A stretch of DNA of 64,000 bases from the NCBI RefSeq assembly GCF_047238265.1, contig NZ_JBDFMM010000002.1, forward strand, positions 1 through 64,000, in the 5' to 3' direction. Both the position numbers and the translations under genes were made by a program. The notes under the pieces are model-generated. The model saw only the letters and a list, made by a program, of their open reading frames with translations, was not told the DNA's origin and made no database searches. Below are positions 8,257-17,351 of this stretch, piece by piece. The stretch comes from Paenibacillus_F sp047238265 (lineage in GTDB: Bacteria > Bacillota > Bacilli > Paenibacillales > NBRC-103111). Every line of letters begins with the position of its first letter. Position 1 is the first letter of the stretch.

Positions 8257-8913
8257 TTGGAATTTTGGCTATCTTACAACAACCTTGAGGAAAGTTTTCA
8301 ACTCCCTGTAAACCCTCCATCTATCAAAATTTCAGGATCTCACGGTTTTCAGGATATCGAGGTGGACGGACTAGGCGAATACACCATTATCGGTGACGGC
8401 AAGTTGAAAGAGGTTTCGATCTCTTCGTTTTTTCCTCGCGACTACAATCCTGTTTACTGCGAGCATTCCAATATACAAGACCCGTGGTTTTACGTTGAGA
8501 CAATACAGAAGTGGGTTGCTACGCGCAGACCGATTCGCCTCGTCATAACCGGGACTCCTGTAAACATGGCAGTAACGGTAAGGTCGTTCAATGTAGAGGC
8601 AGATCGAAACGGGTCTGTAGGGGATATTTACTATGAGTTATCGCTCAAAGAGTACGTGTTCATCGATTTCTCACGCCAATTGGTAAAGAGTGAGACAGGT
8701 AACACCGTGCAAGTGAGTACAGCGGCTAAGAGACCCGACCCGGCCCAAAAACCAAAGTCATATAAAGTCAAAAGCGGGGATAATCTCTGGAAGATTGCCC
8801 AGCGAATCTATGGTGACGGGTCCAAGTATAAAAAGATCTACGATGCGAATAAAGGGAAGATCGGTAAAGACCCTGGGAAGATTTACGCAGGAATGGAGCT
8901 GGTCATTCCGTGA
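8257..8913 (+). CDS. xkdP: LysM tail/baseplate protein
   Basis: The 218-residue protein has an N-terminal beta-rich domain (FQLPVNPPSIKISG, typical of XkdP/YqbP) and a C-terminal LysM domain at about residues 170-216 (YKVKSGDNLWKIAQRIYGD) that binds peptidoglycan or an adjoining baseplate part. I chose TTG 8257, with GGCGGTGG 8 bases upstream, over an upstream TTG at 8215 inside the hairpin. It overlaps the next gene by four bases. Confidence 0.85.
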   Translation: MEFWLSYNNLEESFQLPVNPPSIKISGSHGFQDIEVDGLGEYTIIGDGKLKEVSISSFFPRDYNPVYCEHSNIQDPWFYVETIQKWVATRRPIRLVITGTPVNMAVTVRSFNVEADRNGSVGDIYYELSLKEYVFIDFSRQLVKSETGNTVQVSTAAKRPDPAQKPKSYKVKSGDNLWKIAQRIYGDGSKYKKIYDANKGKIGKDPGKIYAGMELVIP

Positions 8914-10091
8914 CATGGGCAAAAACCTCGGCTATGTTGATTAATGTGTACGTTGCAATTGGAGGCCAGCTAGTCATGGTAGACGACATCGTCAAGTCGG
9001 TAACGTGGTCCGGCGACACCAAGCAGGCTTCCCGGAAGTTGGAGGTACAATTATCAAACACTCTTGACGGACGTACCCGGGCGCTCGATATACAGCTCGG
9101 CGCCGAGATCCGTTTCTACTCAGATAGCGAGGAACTTTTTCGGGGCATAATTTTTTCTCATAAGATAGACAGCAGCGGACAAATGTCCCTGACGGCCTAC
9201 GACGAAAATATTTATTTGGCAAAAAATAAGGACTCGAAAAAATTCGTCAAAAAGACGGCAAGCGCTATTATTAAATCACTCTGCTCGGAATTCGGGATTC
9301 CCACAGGCGTAGTCGAAGACACGGGATACATAATTCCGAAACTCATCCTGCGGGATAAAACGCTGTGGGAGATAATGGTTACAGCTCTAACGGTTACGTA
9401 TCACCAAACGGGACGAAAATATTTTATTTATGCCCGAGAAGGAAAATTAAATTTATCCGCCAGAAAAGACGTGGTCGCGAAAATCAACCTTGAAACAGGG
9501 TTGAACATCGTGGACGCGTCTTTTTCGGCTTCCATCGAGGAAATGCGAACCCAAGTTAAGGTCGTCGGCGAGCTGAAAGGTAAGGACAGCAAAGGAAAAG
9601 AGACGAAAACAGAGATTTCCGCCTCTGCGAAAAACGACGCGCTTATTAAACGGTTCGGAGTTATGCAGCATCTTGAAAGCATGTCGGGAGACGTGACACG
9701 GTCACAGATTGAGCAGCGCGCTAAAGAGCTACTTAAGCAGCTCGCCGTTATAACCGACCAGTCAACGTTAAATTGCCTCGGAGTTGATGACGTGGTGTCG
9801 GGTGGCGCCGTGTATGCGTACGAACCACTGACCGGAATACAGGGAAGCTACTACGTAAGCGCGGACTCCCATTCGTGGCAAAGTGGTAACCACACGATGA
9901 GCATCACGATTACGGCTACGGACGATTTGCCTCTCATGGAGTACGAACCTCCCGACGAGGAGAAACCGGAGAAAAAATCCAGTAAGAAATCAGCCGAAAA
10001 GAAGAAGAAAAAGAGTAAGGGCACGAAGAAGAAAAAGCCGGATGCGGCCGAGATTAAGGTCAACAGTATCTTGAATGCGAGGGGGACGTAA
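8910..10091 (+). CDS. xkdQ: Baseplate hub protein
   Basis: At 393 residues this is an XkdQ/YqbQ-type hub protein with the gp27/gp44-like fold: beta-rich N-terminus (VKSVTWSGDTKQASRKLEVQ), a middle region and a Lys-rich, probably disordered tail (about residues 348-378, K and S nearly throughout). It forms the central trimer at the tube tip. GTG 8910 overlaps the xkdP stop, implying coupled translation. Confidence 0.87.
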   Translation: MTWAKTSAMLINVYVAIGGQLVMVDDIVKSVTWSGDTKQASRKLEVQLSNTLDGRTRALDIQLGAEIRFYSDSEELFRGIIFSHKIDSSGQMSLTAYDENIYLAKNKDSKKFVKKTASAIIKSLCSEFGIPTGVVEDTGYIIPKLILRDKTLWEIMVTALTVTYHQTGRKYFIYAREGKLNLSARKDVVAKINLETGLNIVDASFSASIEEMRTQVKVVGELKGKDSKGKETKTEISASAKNDALIKRFGVMQHLESMSGDVTRSQIEQRAKELLKQLAVITDQSTLNCLGVDDVVSGGAVYAYEPLTGIQGSYYVSADSHSWQSGNHTMSITITATDDLPLMEYEPPDEEKPEKKSSKKSAEKKKKKSKGTKKKKPDAAEIKVNSILNARGT

Positions 10092-10092
10092 G

Positions 10093-10437
10093 ATGACTAT
10101 TAAAACGTATCAGCCGGAGGGAAACGCAGCCTCCCAGCTGGTGCAGTTAATTCGGCGGTATGGATATAACCAGGACGTGAACATCGAACTCGGAACGATC
10201 TTAGCGCCTCCCCCAGGAATTCGCGTCCAGGTGGACAACTCGCCTATCGAGCTTGATGCAGGCGACGTTATAGTTTCCGAACATTTAACTCGACACAAAC
10301 GAATGGTCAGAATCAACGGCGGTGCCGAGCAGGAGCTGGAGTTTTCGGACGAACTAAAGCAGGGCGATAAGGTTATCGTCGCTTCTGCCGACAACGGCCA
10401 ATCATTCCTAATCCTGGATAGGGCGGTGATGTACTAA
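10093..10437 (+). CDS. xkdR: Baseplate protein XkdR (DUF2577)
   Basis: The 114-residue product starts MTIKTYQPEGNAASQLVQLI and carries the 'LGTILAPPPGIRVQVDN' and 'EHLTRHKR' segments typical of DUF2577/XkdR. It is thought to be a small OB-fold component of the tail tip. ATG 10093 is preceded by GAGGGGG and overlaps nothing; an upstream ATG at 10075 lies inside xkdQ. Confidence 0.78.
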   Translation: MTIKTYQPEGNAASQLVQLIRRYGYNQDVNIELGTILAPPPGIRVQVDNSPIELDAGDVIVSEHLTRHKRMVRINGGAEQELEFSDELKQGDKVIVASADNGQSFLILDRAVMY

Positions 10438-10859
10438 TGGCACTATCTCCACTAGCTAATGTATCAGAAAGGGTAATTTTTACTACGCAAGACACGCAGC
10501 CGAGCAAGACCTATCAATTCGATTTTGAGCGGGGCGAGTTTACTGGAGGCTTTGTAGATAACGAAGATGCAATACGCCAATTTATAAGAAAAACACTTGT
10601 AACGAGCCGTTATAGGTACCTTATATATGACAGGAGTTATGGATCTGAGCTGGAGACTTTAATCGGTGCGGACGTCACTCCTGAGTTCCTCAACGCAGAG
10701 ATTCCTCGAATTATCCAGGATGCTTTGTTGTACGACGAACGCATCGACGATGTATACGAATTTGAAATAACGAAAGACCCGGGAGGCGACGCTGTAGTCG
10801 TCTCCTTTTCTGTGTCTACGGCCGATGGCGCAGAATTACGTGAGGAGTTGGTTATTTAG
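10437..10859 (+). CDS. xkdS: Baseplate wedge protein XkdS (DUF2634, gp25-like)
   Basis: This 140-residue protein has the DUF2634 signature: TYQFDFERGEF near residues 23-33 and RYRYLIYDRSYGSELETLIG near 61-80. XkdS corresponds to T4 gp25, which links the sheath to the baseplate. The ATG overlaps the previous stop (ATGT/TAATG), implying coupling. Confidence 0.87.
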   Translation: MALSPLANVSERVIFTTQDTQPSKTYQFDFERGEFTGGFVDNEDAIRQFIRKTLVTSRYRYLIYDRSYGSELETLIGADVTPEFLNAEIPRIIQDALLYDERIDDVYEFEITKDPGGDAVVVSFSVSTADGAELREELVI

Positions 10860-11911
10860 TGTACGAGGATCAGACGAAAGACGTGATTTTGGCGCGTATG
10901 CTTAACGAAGTCCCGTCCGACATGGACAAGCGTCCCGGTTCGATTACGTACGATATGCAGTCCCCCGCATCAATCGAGTTCGCACTCGCCTACATCGAGT
11001 TGTCGGGGGTGCTCGATAAAGGGTTTGCGGCCACGACGTACGGCGAGTATCTCACTCTCAGATGTGCGGAAATGGCCGTGTACAGAAAGGGCGCAGTGAA
11101 AGCGTCGGTTCCTGTCACACTTACGGGAGCAGACGGGACCGTCATTAAGGCCGGGCAGAGGGTGTCTACCGATACTCTCGACCCGGTCTATTTTGTTACT
11201 CGAAAAGATGTAACGATTATCAACGGTTCCGCGACTGTTGACGCTGACGCCGAGGTCGGCGGAAAAAACGGAAATGTCGGAGTAGGGCAAATACGCTTGA
11301 CTGTAGGCAATATTACCGGGGTGGCGAGCGTTACTAATCACGTAGCAGCCGACGGTGGAGCCGACGAGGAGTCTGACGAGGAGCTGTTAGTGCGCTATGA
11401 AGAGCGCGTATCAACGCCAAGCACGTCCGGAAACGCGGCCCATTACCGACAATGGGCTAAAGAGGTGCCCGGGATATCGGACGCAATTGTATACCCAACT
11501 TGGAACGGGAATGGAACGGTGAAGGTCGTACTGCTCGATACGGATAAAACCACGCCTACACCTGCGAAAGTCGCAGAGGTGGCAGCTTATATCGAGGATA
11601 ACCGACCCATCGGAGCCACCGTCACCGTCGTAGGGGCCGTAGAGGTTCCGATCAACGTATCGTTAAGCGCCACGATTGCGAGTACCTCCAGTATCGCAGC
11701 TGTGAAAAAGCAACTTGAGGAAGGACTCAAAACGTACCTTAACAGCCTTGCCTTCCGGGACCCTCTGGTCCGGTATACGCAGGTACAGCGCGTAATCCTC
11801 GATATCCCCGACATTATTGATTACACCGGATTGAAGGTAAATGGGCAGACGTTTAACCTTGAAATTCCTAATGGCAGCGTAGCAGTTATCGGGACGGTGA
11901 CTCTCGTATGA
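10859..11911 (+). CDS. xkdT: Baseplate J-like wedge protein
   Basis: A 350-residue gpJ/XkdT family protein. The N-terminus (VPSDMDKRPGSITYDM), the DEESDEELLVRYEERVSTPSTSGNAAHYRQ region (split here across residues 170-196) and the C-terminal IDYTGLKVNG are all characteristic. It is the homologue of T4 gp6, the wedge that rings the hub. GTG 10859 shares one base with the xkdS stop. Confidence 0.92.
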   Translation: MYEDQTKDVILARMLNEVPSDMDKRPGSITYDMQSPASIEFALAYIELSGVLDKGFAATTYGEYLTLRCAEMAVYRKGAVKASVPVTLTGADGTVIKAGQRVSTDTLDPVYFVTRKDVTIINGSATVDADAEVGGKNGNVGVGQIRLTVGNITGVASVTNHVAADGGADEESDEELLVRYEERVSTPSTSGNAAHYRQWAKEVPGISDAIVYPTWNGNGTVKVVLLDTDKTTPTPAKVAEVAAYIEDNRPIGATVTVVGAVEVPINVSLSATIASTSSIAAVKKQLEEGLKTYLNSLAFRDPLVRYTQVQRVILDIPDIIDYTGLKVNGQTFNLEIPNGSVAVIGTVTLV

Positions 11912-12465
11912 GCCGTGACATTAATCGCGAAATGCTCGACTATCTCCCGAAAATTTACGGCGACTCCCGTGTAGTACGATCCATTATCGACCCAGAATCG
12001 AAGGAGTTTACGGCTCTTAATGGCGCAATACGCGAAGTGCTTGACCAATTCTTTATCGATACGGCGACCTGGGGGCTGGAACGATGGGAACGCCTATGCG
12101 GGATTGTTCCCGACACCTCAAAACCATACGACCAGCGGCGCTCTGTGATTAAATCGCGGATACGCGGAGTGGGAACGGTTAAGGTTGCCCTTATCAAAGA
12201 GGTAGCAGAGGCGTACCTGAACGGGGAGGTCGACGTAGTGTCGGACACAGCCAACTACCATGTCGTTTGTACCTTCATAGGTAAACGGGGCGTTCCTGCA
12301 AACATGGCAGATATCCAAAAAGCAATACGCGACATCCTTCCGGCGCACCTGGGCGTGACGTTTAAAGTAACGTACCTGCCGTGGGGCGAGCTAATACGAG
12401 CCGGAAAGACCTGGGGTGATTTAACCAGCTATCGGTGGGACGAGCTGAAAACTATTTTCCTGTAA
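11908..12465 (+). CDS. xkdU: Baseplate protein YmfQ/XkdU (DUF2313)
   Basis: The 185-residue protein contains MLDYLPKIYGDSRVVRSI and ERWERLCGI, matching the DUF2313 (YmfQ/XkdU) family, the gp7/I-like wedge partner of the J protein. It overlaps xkdT by four bases (ATGA) and precedes the fibre gene, where the fibre-attachment subunit is expected. Confidence 0.87.
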   Translation: MSRDINREMLDYLPKIYGDSRVVRSIIDPESKEFTALNGAIREVLDQFFIDTATWGLERWERLCGIVPDTSKPYDQRRSVIKSRIRGVGTVKVALIKEVAEAYLNGEVDVVSDTANYHVVCTFIGKRGVPANMADIQKAIRDILPAHLGVTFKVTYLPWGELIRAGKTWGDLTSYRWDELKTIFL

Positions 12466-12481
12466 TGGAGGTACCAACTAC

Positions 12482-15109
12482 ATGAGTTCCGAGAAAACGA
12501 ACTATCTTCAACTGCACAAATGGATCGGGACGGATTTCGTTTTGTTTGAGGAACTTAACGAAAATGCCGATAAGATCGACGGTAAAATGAAGCAGATAAA
12601 TGACGGCTTAATCGCTGCGGGTAGCAAAAACGCGACTCAGGATGTCAGCATAGGCGCATTAGAGGCGCAAGTGTCGCAGGCAACAGCCGTCTCCAGCCTT
12701 GACCTATCCAAGCCCGTCCAGGTCGTAAACGCGGCCAAGCGATCCCGGCTTAAACTGGACCGGATCAAGGGACGGACGCTTACGAACCTACTCGGTACGC
12801 TCGGCGGCGACAGCATGCCAAACGCCCTAACAAGCTCTAACGTGACGGTCACCTCCGATACATCCAGCGCCACTTCCGGCACACGTTCTACGCTAGTAAC
12901 GGCTACGGGTACGACAGCCGTCGAGCACTACGCGTTTACGGAGCGTTTGCCTATTTTACCAAATAGATATTGGGTATTTATTGGCGACATCCAAACAAGT
13001 AAGGGCGTCGCGAGCTACCGTTTTATTTTCCGGGATGCTTCCGGAAACGTAGTGGACGATTTAAGCACAGGAGGTACTCCCGCAGGAGGGTGGACGACGA
13101 CGGGACTATTGATTACCACGAAGTCATTGGCGGCGACCATGGAGGTGCGTGTCCAAGTCTACAAGAGTGACGGATCAATCGGCTTCGTTCCATCTGGCGA
13201 GTCAGCCCGGTTTGATAGCGCACGGCTGTATCAGGTCAGCCAGGCAGACTATGACAGCCTCAAAACGTATAATTACGCCGATTGGAACCGTCGTTTCCCG
13301 TTTGTATTAAGCAGCACAAGCACAAACGGTATCCATATTACGCGTTACGGCGATAATCTAGCTCCGAGCTTCCGGGAGTGGACGTTTATCCCCATCGGTA
13401 CGATTACCGACAGCTATACGCATGTAATCACGGCCAATGGAACGGAACAAAACTGCGCGACAAACCTTAAAGCCGTACCTGGCACGACGTACACGTTCGC
13501 GGCCACGCGCACAAATGGCGGCCGGATCGGCATGGACTTCCGGGACGCCCAAAACGTTAACCTTGCATCGACCGGGTTAGTAGACGCGGCGTCTGTTACG
13601 CTCAAAGCTCCGGCAAATACAGTGTCCGTAAATATCGTAACGAGCGTTCCGGCCTCCTTGCCGTCGGGCGTGCAGGTGGAGTTTAAAAACCCGACTCTTA
13701 ACATCGGCACGGTGGCGCTACCATTTAAACCACGCGTATACGATTACCTGTACTTCCCCGACGTTACCCTGGCGTCAAGCATCGCGGGGGACGTGGCGGA
13801 CGAGATTTACGAGGAGAACGGCAAGTACTACAAGTTAAATACTTATCGACAGCTTGCCGTTGACGGCAGCCTATCGTGGGTATATAACATCGCGGTACCC
13901 GGCTTAAAAAGAGTTTGGACCGAATCCATAGCTGGCTATGTCTCAAATTTTTATGCGGATTTTCAACGTTTCGACGGCAAAGTTTTGTTGCCGGGGATAT
14001 ATACGGATGGTCCTGACCGTTACACGTTTGAAGAGGGCATAAAATTATTTATCACCATCGCCAATAAGGACAGCGGATGGGGCGACAGCTACACTCCTAC
14101 GGCTGACGAGATTAAGGCATACTTTAACGGCTGGACAATGGGGGATGTTAACGGCAACTTATACACGACCGGGACCAAGTATTGGAGCAGAATATACTGT
14201 GGGGTAGGCGCCCCGATGACTCAGCCGAGTGGTGCTATAGTGGTAAATGAGCCAGCTGTATCCACGTTACCGACGTCGCAGGCATCGGGGTACACTCCGT
14301 ATCGTCTTAGCTACCGACTCACGCAGCCGTATGTCACCGAAATCAAGCCGGAAGGCGCGATTACTCTTAACGAAGGCCCTAACCAGATCGAGACAGGCGT
14401 AGGGTTAATTGTGCGGGAGCGTGCCAATCCTTACCGGGACGGCAACGGCGCCTACAACATCAATAACGGAAACTATCCGTCAAGCAATTTAACGAGGCGT
14501 ACCGGGAAAATTCTTAACGTTTATCGTGACCGCACTGAGGACGGGACTTGGGTACGTAGTACGGATATGGCTACCGCTAGTGGCGTCTTAGCACAGTCAA
14601 AGTACCTTGATCCGGCCGCCGTCTACGAGGTTACCTATCAAGCGATTGACCCAATCTCTACGCCTGTAACAAGCCTAACGGCCATCACCGACACCAACCT
14701 TAAAACGGTTCTGGACACATTGGCCGACGTCAGTACGGACCTCGAAACGCGAGTGAGCGTTATAGAGCGATCAGCTCCGAATAAAGTGCAACCGCAGTGG
14801 ATTACTGCCACCCTACTGAACGGGTGGATTGCGAATGGAGTAGCTCCAGCGTATATGCGGGACGGGTTCGGCAACGTTCACCTTAGAGGCAGCGCGAAAA
14901 GTGGCGCGGTTGCATCGGGAACTGTGCTGTTTGTGCTGACACCAGAGTACCGAGCAAAGAGCTACGGACAGTACACGTTAAAATCCGACAATGGAACGAC
15001 CACGGTTTACGGCACGTTGGCTATTTCCGAGGACGGCCGTGTAACCCTTTATCACAACGTTGGTAACGCGGGATTGTTCCTAGACGGCATAACTTTTTCG
15101 ACAGTTTGA
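12482..15109 (+). CDS. Tail fibre / receptor-binding protein
   Basis: The 875-residue product begins with NYLQLHKWIGTDFVLFEELN, the N-terminal anchor typical of XkdV-like fibres in Bacillus phages, followed by a short coiled coil. Residues 110-420 are beta-rich and Ser/Thr/Asn-rich, with two CBM-like sandwich segments. The C-terminal 100 residues (QPQWITATLLNGWIANG onwards) look like an autonomous receptor-binding head. GGAGG lies 13 bases upstream. Size and position at the end of the baseplate operon make this the host-range determinant (inference). Confidence 0.78.
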   Translation: MSSEKTNYLQLHKWIGTDFVLFEELNENADKIDGKMKQINDGLIAAGSKNATQDVSIGALEAQVSQATAVSSLDLSKPVQVVNAAKRSRLKLDRIKGRTLTNLLGTLGGDSMPNALTSSNVTVTSDTSSATSGTRSTLVTATGTTAVEHYAFTERLPILPNRYWVFIGDIQTSKGVASYRFIFRDASGNVVDDLSTGGTPAGGWTTTGLLITTKSLAATMEVRVQVYKSDGSIGFVPSGESARFDSARLYQVSQADYDSLKTYNYADWNRRFPFVLSSTSTNGIHITRYGDNLAPSFREWTFIPIGTITDSYTHVITANGTEQNCATNLKAVPGTTYTFAATRTNGGRIGMDFRDAQNVNLASTGLVDAASVTLKAPANTVSVNIVTSVPASLPSGVQVEFKNPTLNIGTVALPFKPRVYDYLYFPDVTLASSIAGDVADEIYEENGKYYKLNTYRQLAVDGSLSWVYNIAVPGLKRVWTESIAGYVSNFYADFQRFDGKVLLPGIYTDGPDRYTFEEGIKLFITIANKDSGWGDSYTPTADEIKAYFNGWTMGDVNGNLYTTGTKYWSRIYCGVGAPMTQPSGAIVVNEPAVSTLPTSQASGYTPYRLSYRLTQPYVTEIKPEGAITLNEGPNQIETGVGLIVRERANPYRDGNGAYNINNGNYPSSNLTRRTGKILNVYRDRTEDGTWVRSTDMATASGVLAQSKYLDPAAVYEVTYQAIDPISTPVTSLTAITDTNLKTVLDTLADVSTDLETRVSVIERSAPNKVQPQWITATLLNGWIANGVAPAYMRDGFGNVHLRGSAKSGAVASGTVLFVLTPEYRAKSYGQYTLKSDNGTTTVYGTLAISEDGRVTLYHNVGNAGLFLDGITFSTV

Positions 15110-15121
15110 GGAGGCATAACC

Positions 15122-15553
15122 GTGAAAGAAGCAGTCATAACGGACACGCTGGGCGTGTTTCAAGAAACGACGCTTGTCACTGACGATGTGGTAGGCGTCC
15201 TTCCTATTTACGCCTCGCCGCCGGAGCCAGAAGCCGAACCGGAGGATCGACGGGAACTAGCGTCCCCTACGCCAGAAGAAAGCCGCGAGAAAACAATGCA
15301 AGAACCTATACTTGTCGGTTATCGAATTGCGGTACCTATAACGCCAGGGCTGTACCTACCTAAGTGGGATTTTGAGTCGGAATCGTGGATTGAGGCATTA
15401 AGCTCCGAGGATATCGCCGAGTTGACCAAGCCGCGACCCGTCGAGCCAACGCCTACAGATACGAAGGTAGCGGACTTAGAGGCGGAAAACAAAGAGCTTT
15501 CTAAACGATTGGCGGACATTGAGCTTGCAATGGCCGAAATATTCGCAGTTTAA
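15122..15553 (+). CDS. Fibre-associated protein (XkdW position)
   Basis: A 143-residue acidic protein starting at GTG 15122 with GGAGGCATAACC ahead. It has a Pro/Glu-rich linker (about residues 32-60), a beta segment with PGLYLPKWDFESESWIE (a common fibre-accessory motif) and a C-terminal leucine-heptad coiled coil (DLEAENKELSKRLADIELAM). Downstream of the fibre this suggests a fibre chaperone or accessory subunit; function not proven. Confidence 0.55.
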   Translation: MKEAVITDTLGVFQETTLVTDDVVGVLPIYASPPEPEAEPEDRRELASPTPEESREKTMQEPILVGYRIAVPITPGLYLPKWDFESESWIEALSSEDIAELTKPRPVEPTPTDTKVADLEAENKELSKRLADIELAMAEIFAV

Positions 15554-15555
15554 AT

Positions 15556-15579
15556 AAGGACCTTATAAGGGTCCTTTTT
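15556..15579 (+). terminator. Intrinsic terminator
   Basis: Stem AAGGACC/GGTCCTT (15556-15562 and 15570-15576) with T-run, just after the fibre-associated gene stop. Confidence 0.8.
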
Positions 15580-15601
15580 ATATCTAAAAGGAGGCTACAT
15601 C

Positions 15602-15811
15602 ATGGCACTGGCAGATTTTAAAATTCGCATCATCGCGAACGCCTGTATCACTCGTTACAACAATGGCGAGGGCGGAATTATGGTAGTCGTGGACAGCTAC
15701 AACCTCGCCAATGAGGACCGGGAGGGTGTTCTCGCATACGTATACTCTAAGCGTCCGGACATCAATCCCGAGGTTGCCGAGACTAGTCAAGACACGCCGT
15801 CGGAAGTGTAG
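15602..15811 (+). CDS. Small conserved tail-end protein (XkdX position)
   Basis: The 69-residue protein MALADFKIRIIANACITRYN... starts at ATG 15602 with AAAGGAGG 9 bases upstream. It takes the place held by XkdX in PBSX-like clusters, but lacks a clear XkdX motif. The C-terminal 15 residues are Asp/Ser/Thr-rich and probably disordered. Confidence 0.6.
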   Translation: MALADFKIRIIANACITRYNNGEGGIMVVVDSYNLANEDREGVLAYVYSKRPDINPEVAETSQDTPSEV

Positions 15812-15834
15812 ACAAGCAATGCAACGGTACGTGG

Positions 15835-15860
15835 GGACGCTTTCGGGCGTCCTTATTCTT
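15835..15860 (+). terminator. Possible terminator before the lysis genes
   Basis: Stem GGACGC/GCGTCC (15835-15840 and 15847-15852) followed by TTATTCTTTT. The interrupted T-run makes it weak. Confidence 0.4.
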
Positions 15861-15878
15861 TTCTGGCGGTGAAAATTA

Positions 15879-16124
15879 TTGGATCAAACGATTATCGATG
15901 CAGCGTTAAAAGACGGGTTATGGGCGGTGCTGTTCGTTTCGCTCTTTCTCTACAACCTCAAAGAGTCAAAAACCCGTGAAAATAAGCTCATGAATTTTAT
16001 TGACGAGATATCAAAGCAATTCGAGGCGCTGGCGAAGCAGTACGAGCGTCTATCTGAGGATGTGCGCACGATTAAAGACGATATCAAGTCGCGCCGAGAG
16101 CAGAACCGAAAGGAGGACCTATAA
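15879..16124 (+). CDS. bhlA: BhlA/UviB-type holin-like protein
   Basis: The 81-residue product has one N-terminal membrane helix (DGLWAVLFVSLFLYNLKESK) followed by a long charged coiled coil, the layout of BhlA/UviB holin-like proteins. It starts at TTG 15879 with GGCGGTGA upstream. It overlaps the endolysin start by one base. In this family the single helix inserts in the membrane and permits lysin release. Confidence 0.8.
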   Translation: MDQTIIDAALKDGLWAVLFVSLFLYNLKESKTRENKLMNFIDEISKQFEALAKQYERLSEDVRTIKDDIKSRREQNRKEDL

Positions 16125-16921
16125 TGTCGCTGACATTAGCCGAGGTAAAAGCGAAATCTGCGCCTATGCTGGTCGGCCTGCACGAGGCCGTAAAGCTTGC
16201 TGCGGAGCAGCTGGTGGAACGTTGTTACCGTCGAGGCGTGCAGATCCGAATTACGCAGGGTCTTCGGACTATTGCCGAGCAGAACGCGCTTTACGCGCAG
16301 GGACGTACGCAAGCGCAGTTAAACGCGGCAGGTTTATCTAGCGTTAAGGCCCGGCCAAGCGAGCCGAAAGTCACTAACGCTAAAGGCGGTACAAGTTTTC
16401 ACAACTTCGGGATGGCGATAGATTTCGTTCTCATCAAGTCCGGGTACGATATGCGCGCGGATCTTGACGGCGACGGAATGTCTGACTGGATGGAGGTTGT
16501 CGAGGTGGCGAAGGATCTCGGGTTCGAATGGGGCGGGGACTGGGCTACCTTCGTCGATAATCCACATTTCGAAATGACGTTCGGCCTTACGTGTGCGCAG
16601 TACAAGGTGGGTAAGCAGCCTAGCGCGGCAGCCGTGAAAGCAGCAATCGCACGAATCAACGCAGGACTTGTAAAAGAGGAGGAACAAGCTATGACCGCAG
16701 CAGAGAAACAAGCATTCGCAGCGCTCCAGGAGGCCGTAAGTTGTCAGTCGGAACGTATCCAAGCGCTTGAGGCGAAAGCATCGATGAAGTGCCCTGAATG
16801 GGCGAAGGAAGCCGTTACAGCAGCCGTTACGCATAAGCTTCTGGATTCGCCCGAAGGCGCCAGCTACGACGTTTATCGTCTGCTAACGATCATTCATCGT
16901 GCAGGATTCATTAAAAATTAA
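16124..16921 (+). CDS. Endolysin: M15 L-Ala-D-Glu / VanY-like peptidase
   Basis: The 265-residue product has an M15 peptidase domain (residues about 10-160). The zinc-binding motif SFHNFGMAIDF lies near residues 90-100 and DNPHFEM near 145, supplying the two His and one Asp ligands. After a linker (160-205) comes a C-terminal domain (CPEWAKEAVTAAVTHKLLD) that resembles SLH/wall-binding modules of phage lysins. It cleaves stem-peptide bonds of peptidoglycan at the end of infection. It overlaps the BhlA gene by one base and is followed by a second holin. Confidence 0.9.
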   Translation: MSLTLAEVKAKSAPMLVGLHEAVKLAAEQLVERCYRRGVQIRITQGLRTIAEQNALYAQGRTQAQLNAAGLSSVKARPSEPKVTNAKGGTSFHNFGMAIDFVLIKSGYDMRADLDGDGMSDWMEVVEVAKDLGFEWGGDWATFVDNPHFEMTFGLTCAQYKVGKQPSAAAVKAAIARINAGLVKEEEQAMTAAEKQAFAALQEAVSCQSERIQALEAKASMKCPEWAKEAVTAAVTHKLLDSPEGASYDVYRLLTIIHRAGFIKN

Positions 16922-16934
16922 GGGGGATTCGTCA

Positions 16935-17189
16935 ATGTTTGAAATGGGAACCGTCGTGGCCGTAATTATCGCTCTCAGCGAGTTGATTAAACGAAATCAG
17001 TATGTGAGTGCAAAGTATATCCCGTTGTTCACGATGGCGGTAGGCATTGTCGCGGGTATTGTGTACATCCCGCATACTACGATTGCTGAGGGGATCATGA
17101 ACGGTATTATCGCAGGTTTGACGTCGAACGGCGTGTACAGCTTGGGTAAAGGGGTTATTACCGCGGGGAAGGAAAAGGACGCCGATTAA
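16935..17189 (+). CDS. Second holin, two membrane helices
   Basis: The 84-residue protein starts MFEMGTVVAVIIALSELIKR. It has membrane segments at about residues 4-15, 28-47 and possibly 52-67, then a short charged tail (GKEKDAD), as in small Firmicute phage holins. ATG 16935 is chosen for its AGGGGGA site; a longer start at 16899 would overlap the endolysin end. With BhlA this gives two lysis membrane proteins on either side of the endolysin. Confidence 0.72.
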   Translation: MFEMGTVVAVIIALSELIKRNQYVSAKYIPLFTMAVGIVAGIVYIPHTTIAEGIMNGIIAGLTSNGVYSLGKGVITAGKEKDAD

Positions 17190-17205
17190 TTTCGGCGTTT
17201 TTTTT
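17179..17205 (+). terminator. Intrinsic terminator after the lysis cassette
   Basis: Stem ACGCCGA/TCGGCGT (17179-17185, 17192-17198) with eight T. The stop codon of the second holin lies in the hairpin. Confidence 0.88.
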
Positions 17206-17283
17206 CTTTTACAAATACGATTTATCGCTTTAACGCACATATGTACAAAATACGGCTTTTATGAAAAAGTCCTAGTAAAACGG

Positions 17284-17312
17284 TTGTTAAAATAACGGAA
17301 AAACGATATAAT
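17284..17312 (+). promoter_or_regulatory. Sigma-A-like promoter with operator core in the spacer
   Basis: TTGTTA - 17 bases - TATAAT. The spacer contains AACGGAAAAACGA, the core shared by a family of promoters between 44 and 53 kb. The transcript would carry the leader TAAGCGAAACGGAGGAC (17327-17343) ahead of the ATG at 17352. Confidence 0.75.
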
Positions 17313-17351
17313 GATATTGACAGAGATAAGCGAAACGGAGGACTTTCTATT

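Noticed and set aside
16000..16341. 113-codon frame overlapping BhlA holin and endolysin
   Set aside because: Arg/Ser-rich shadow of two strong genes.
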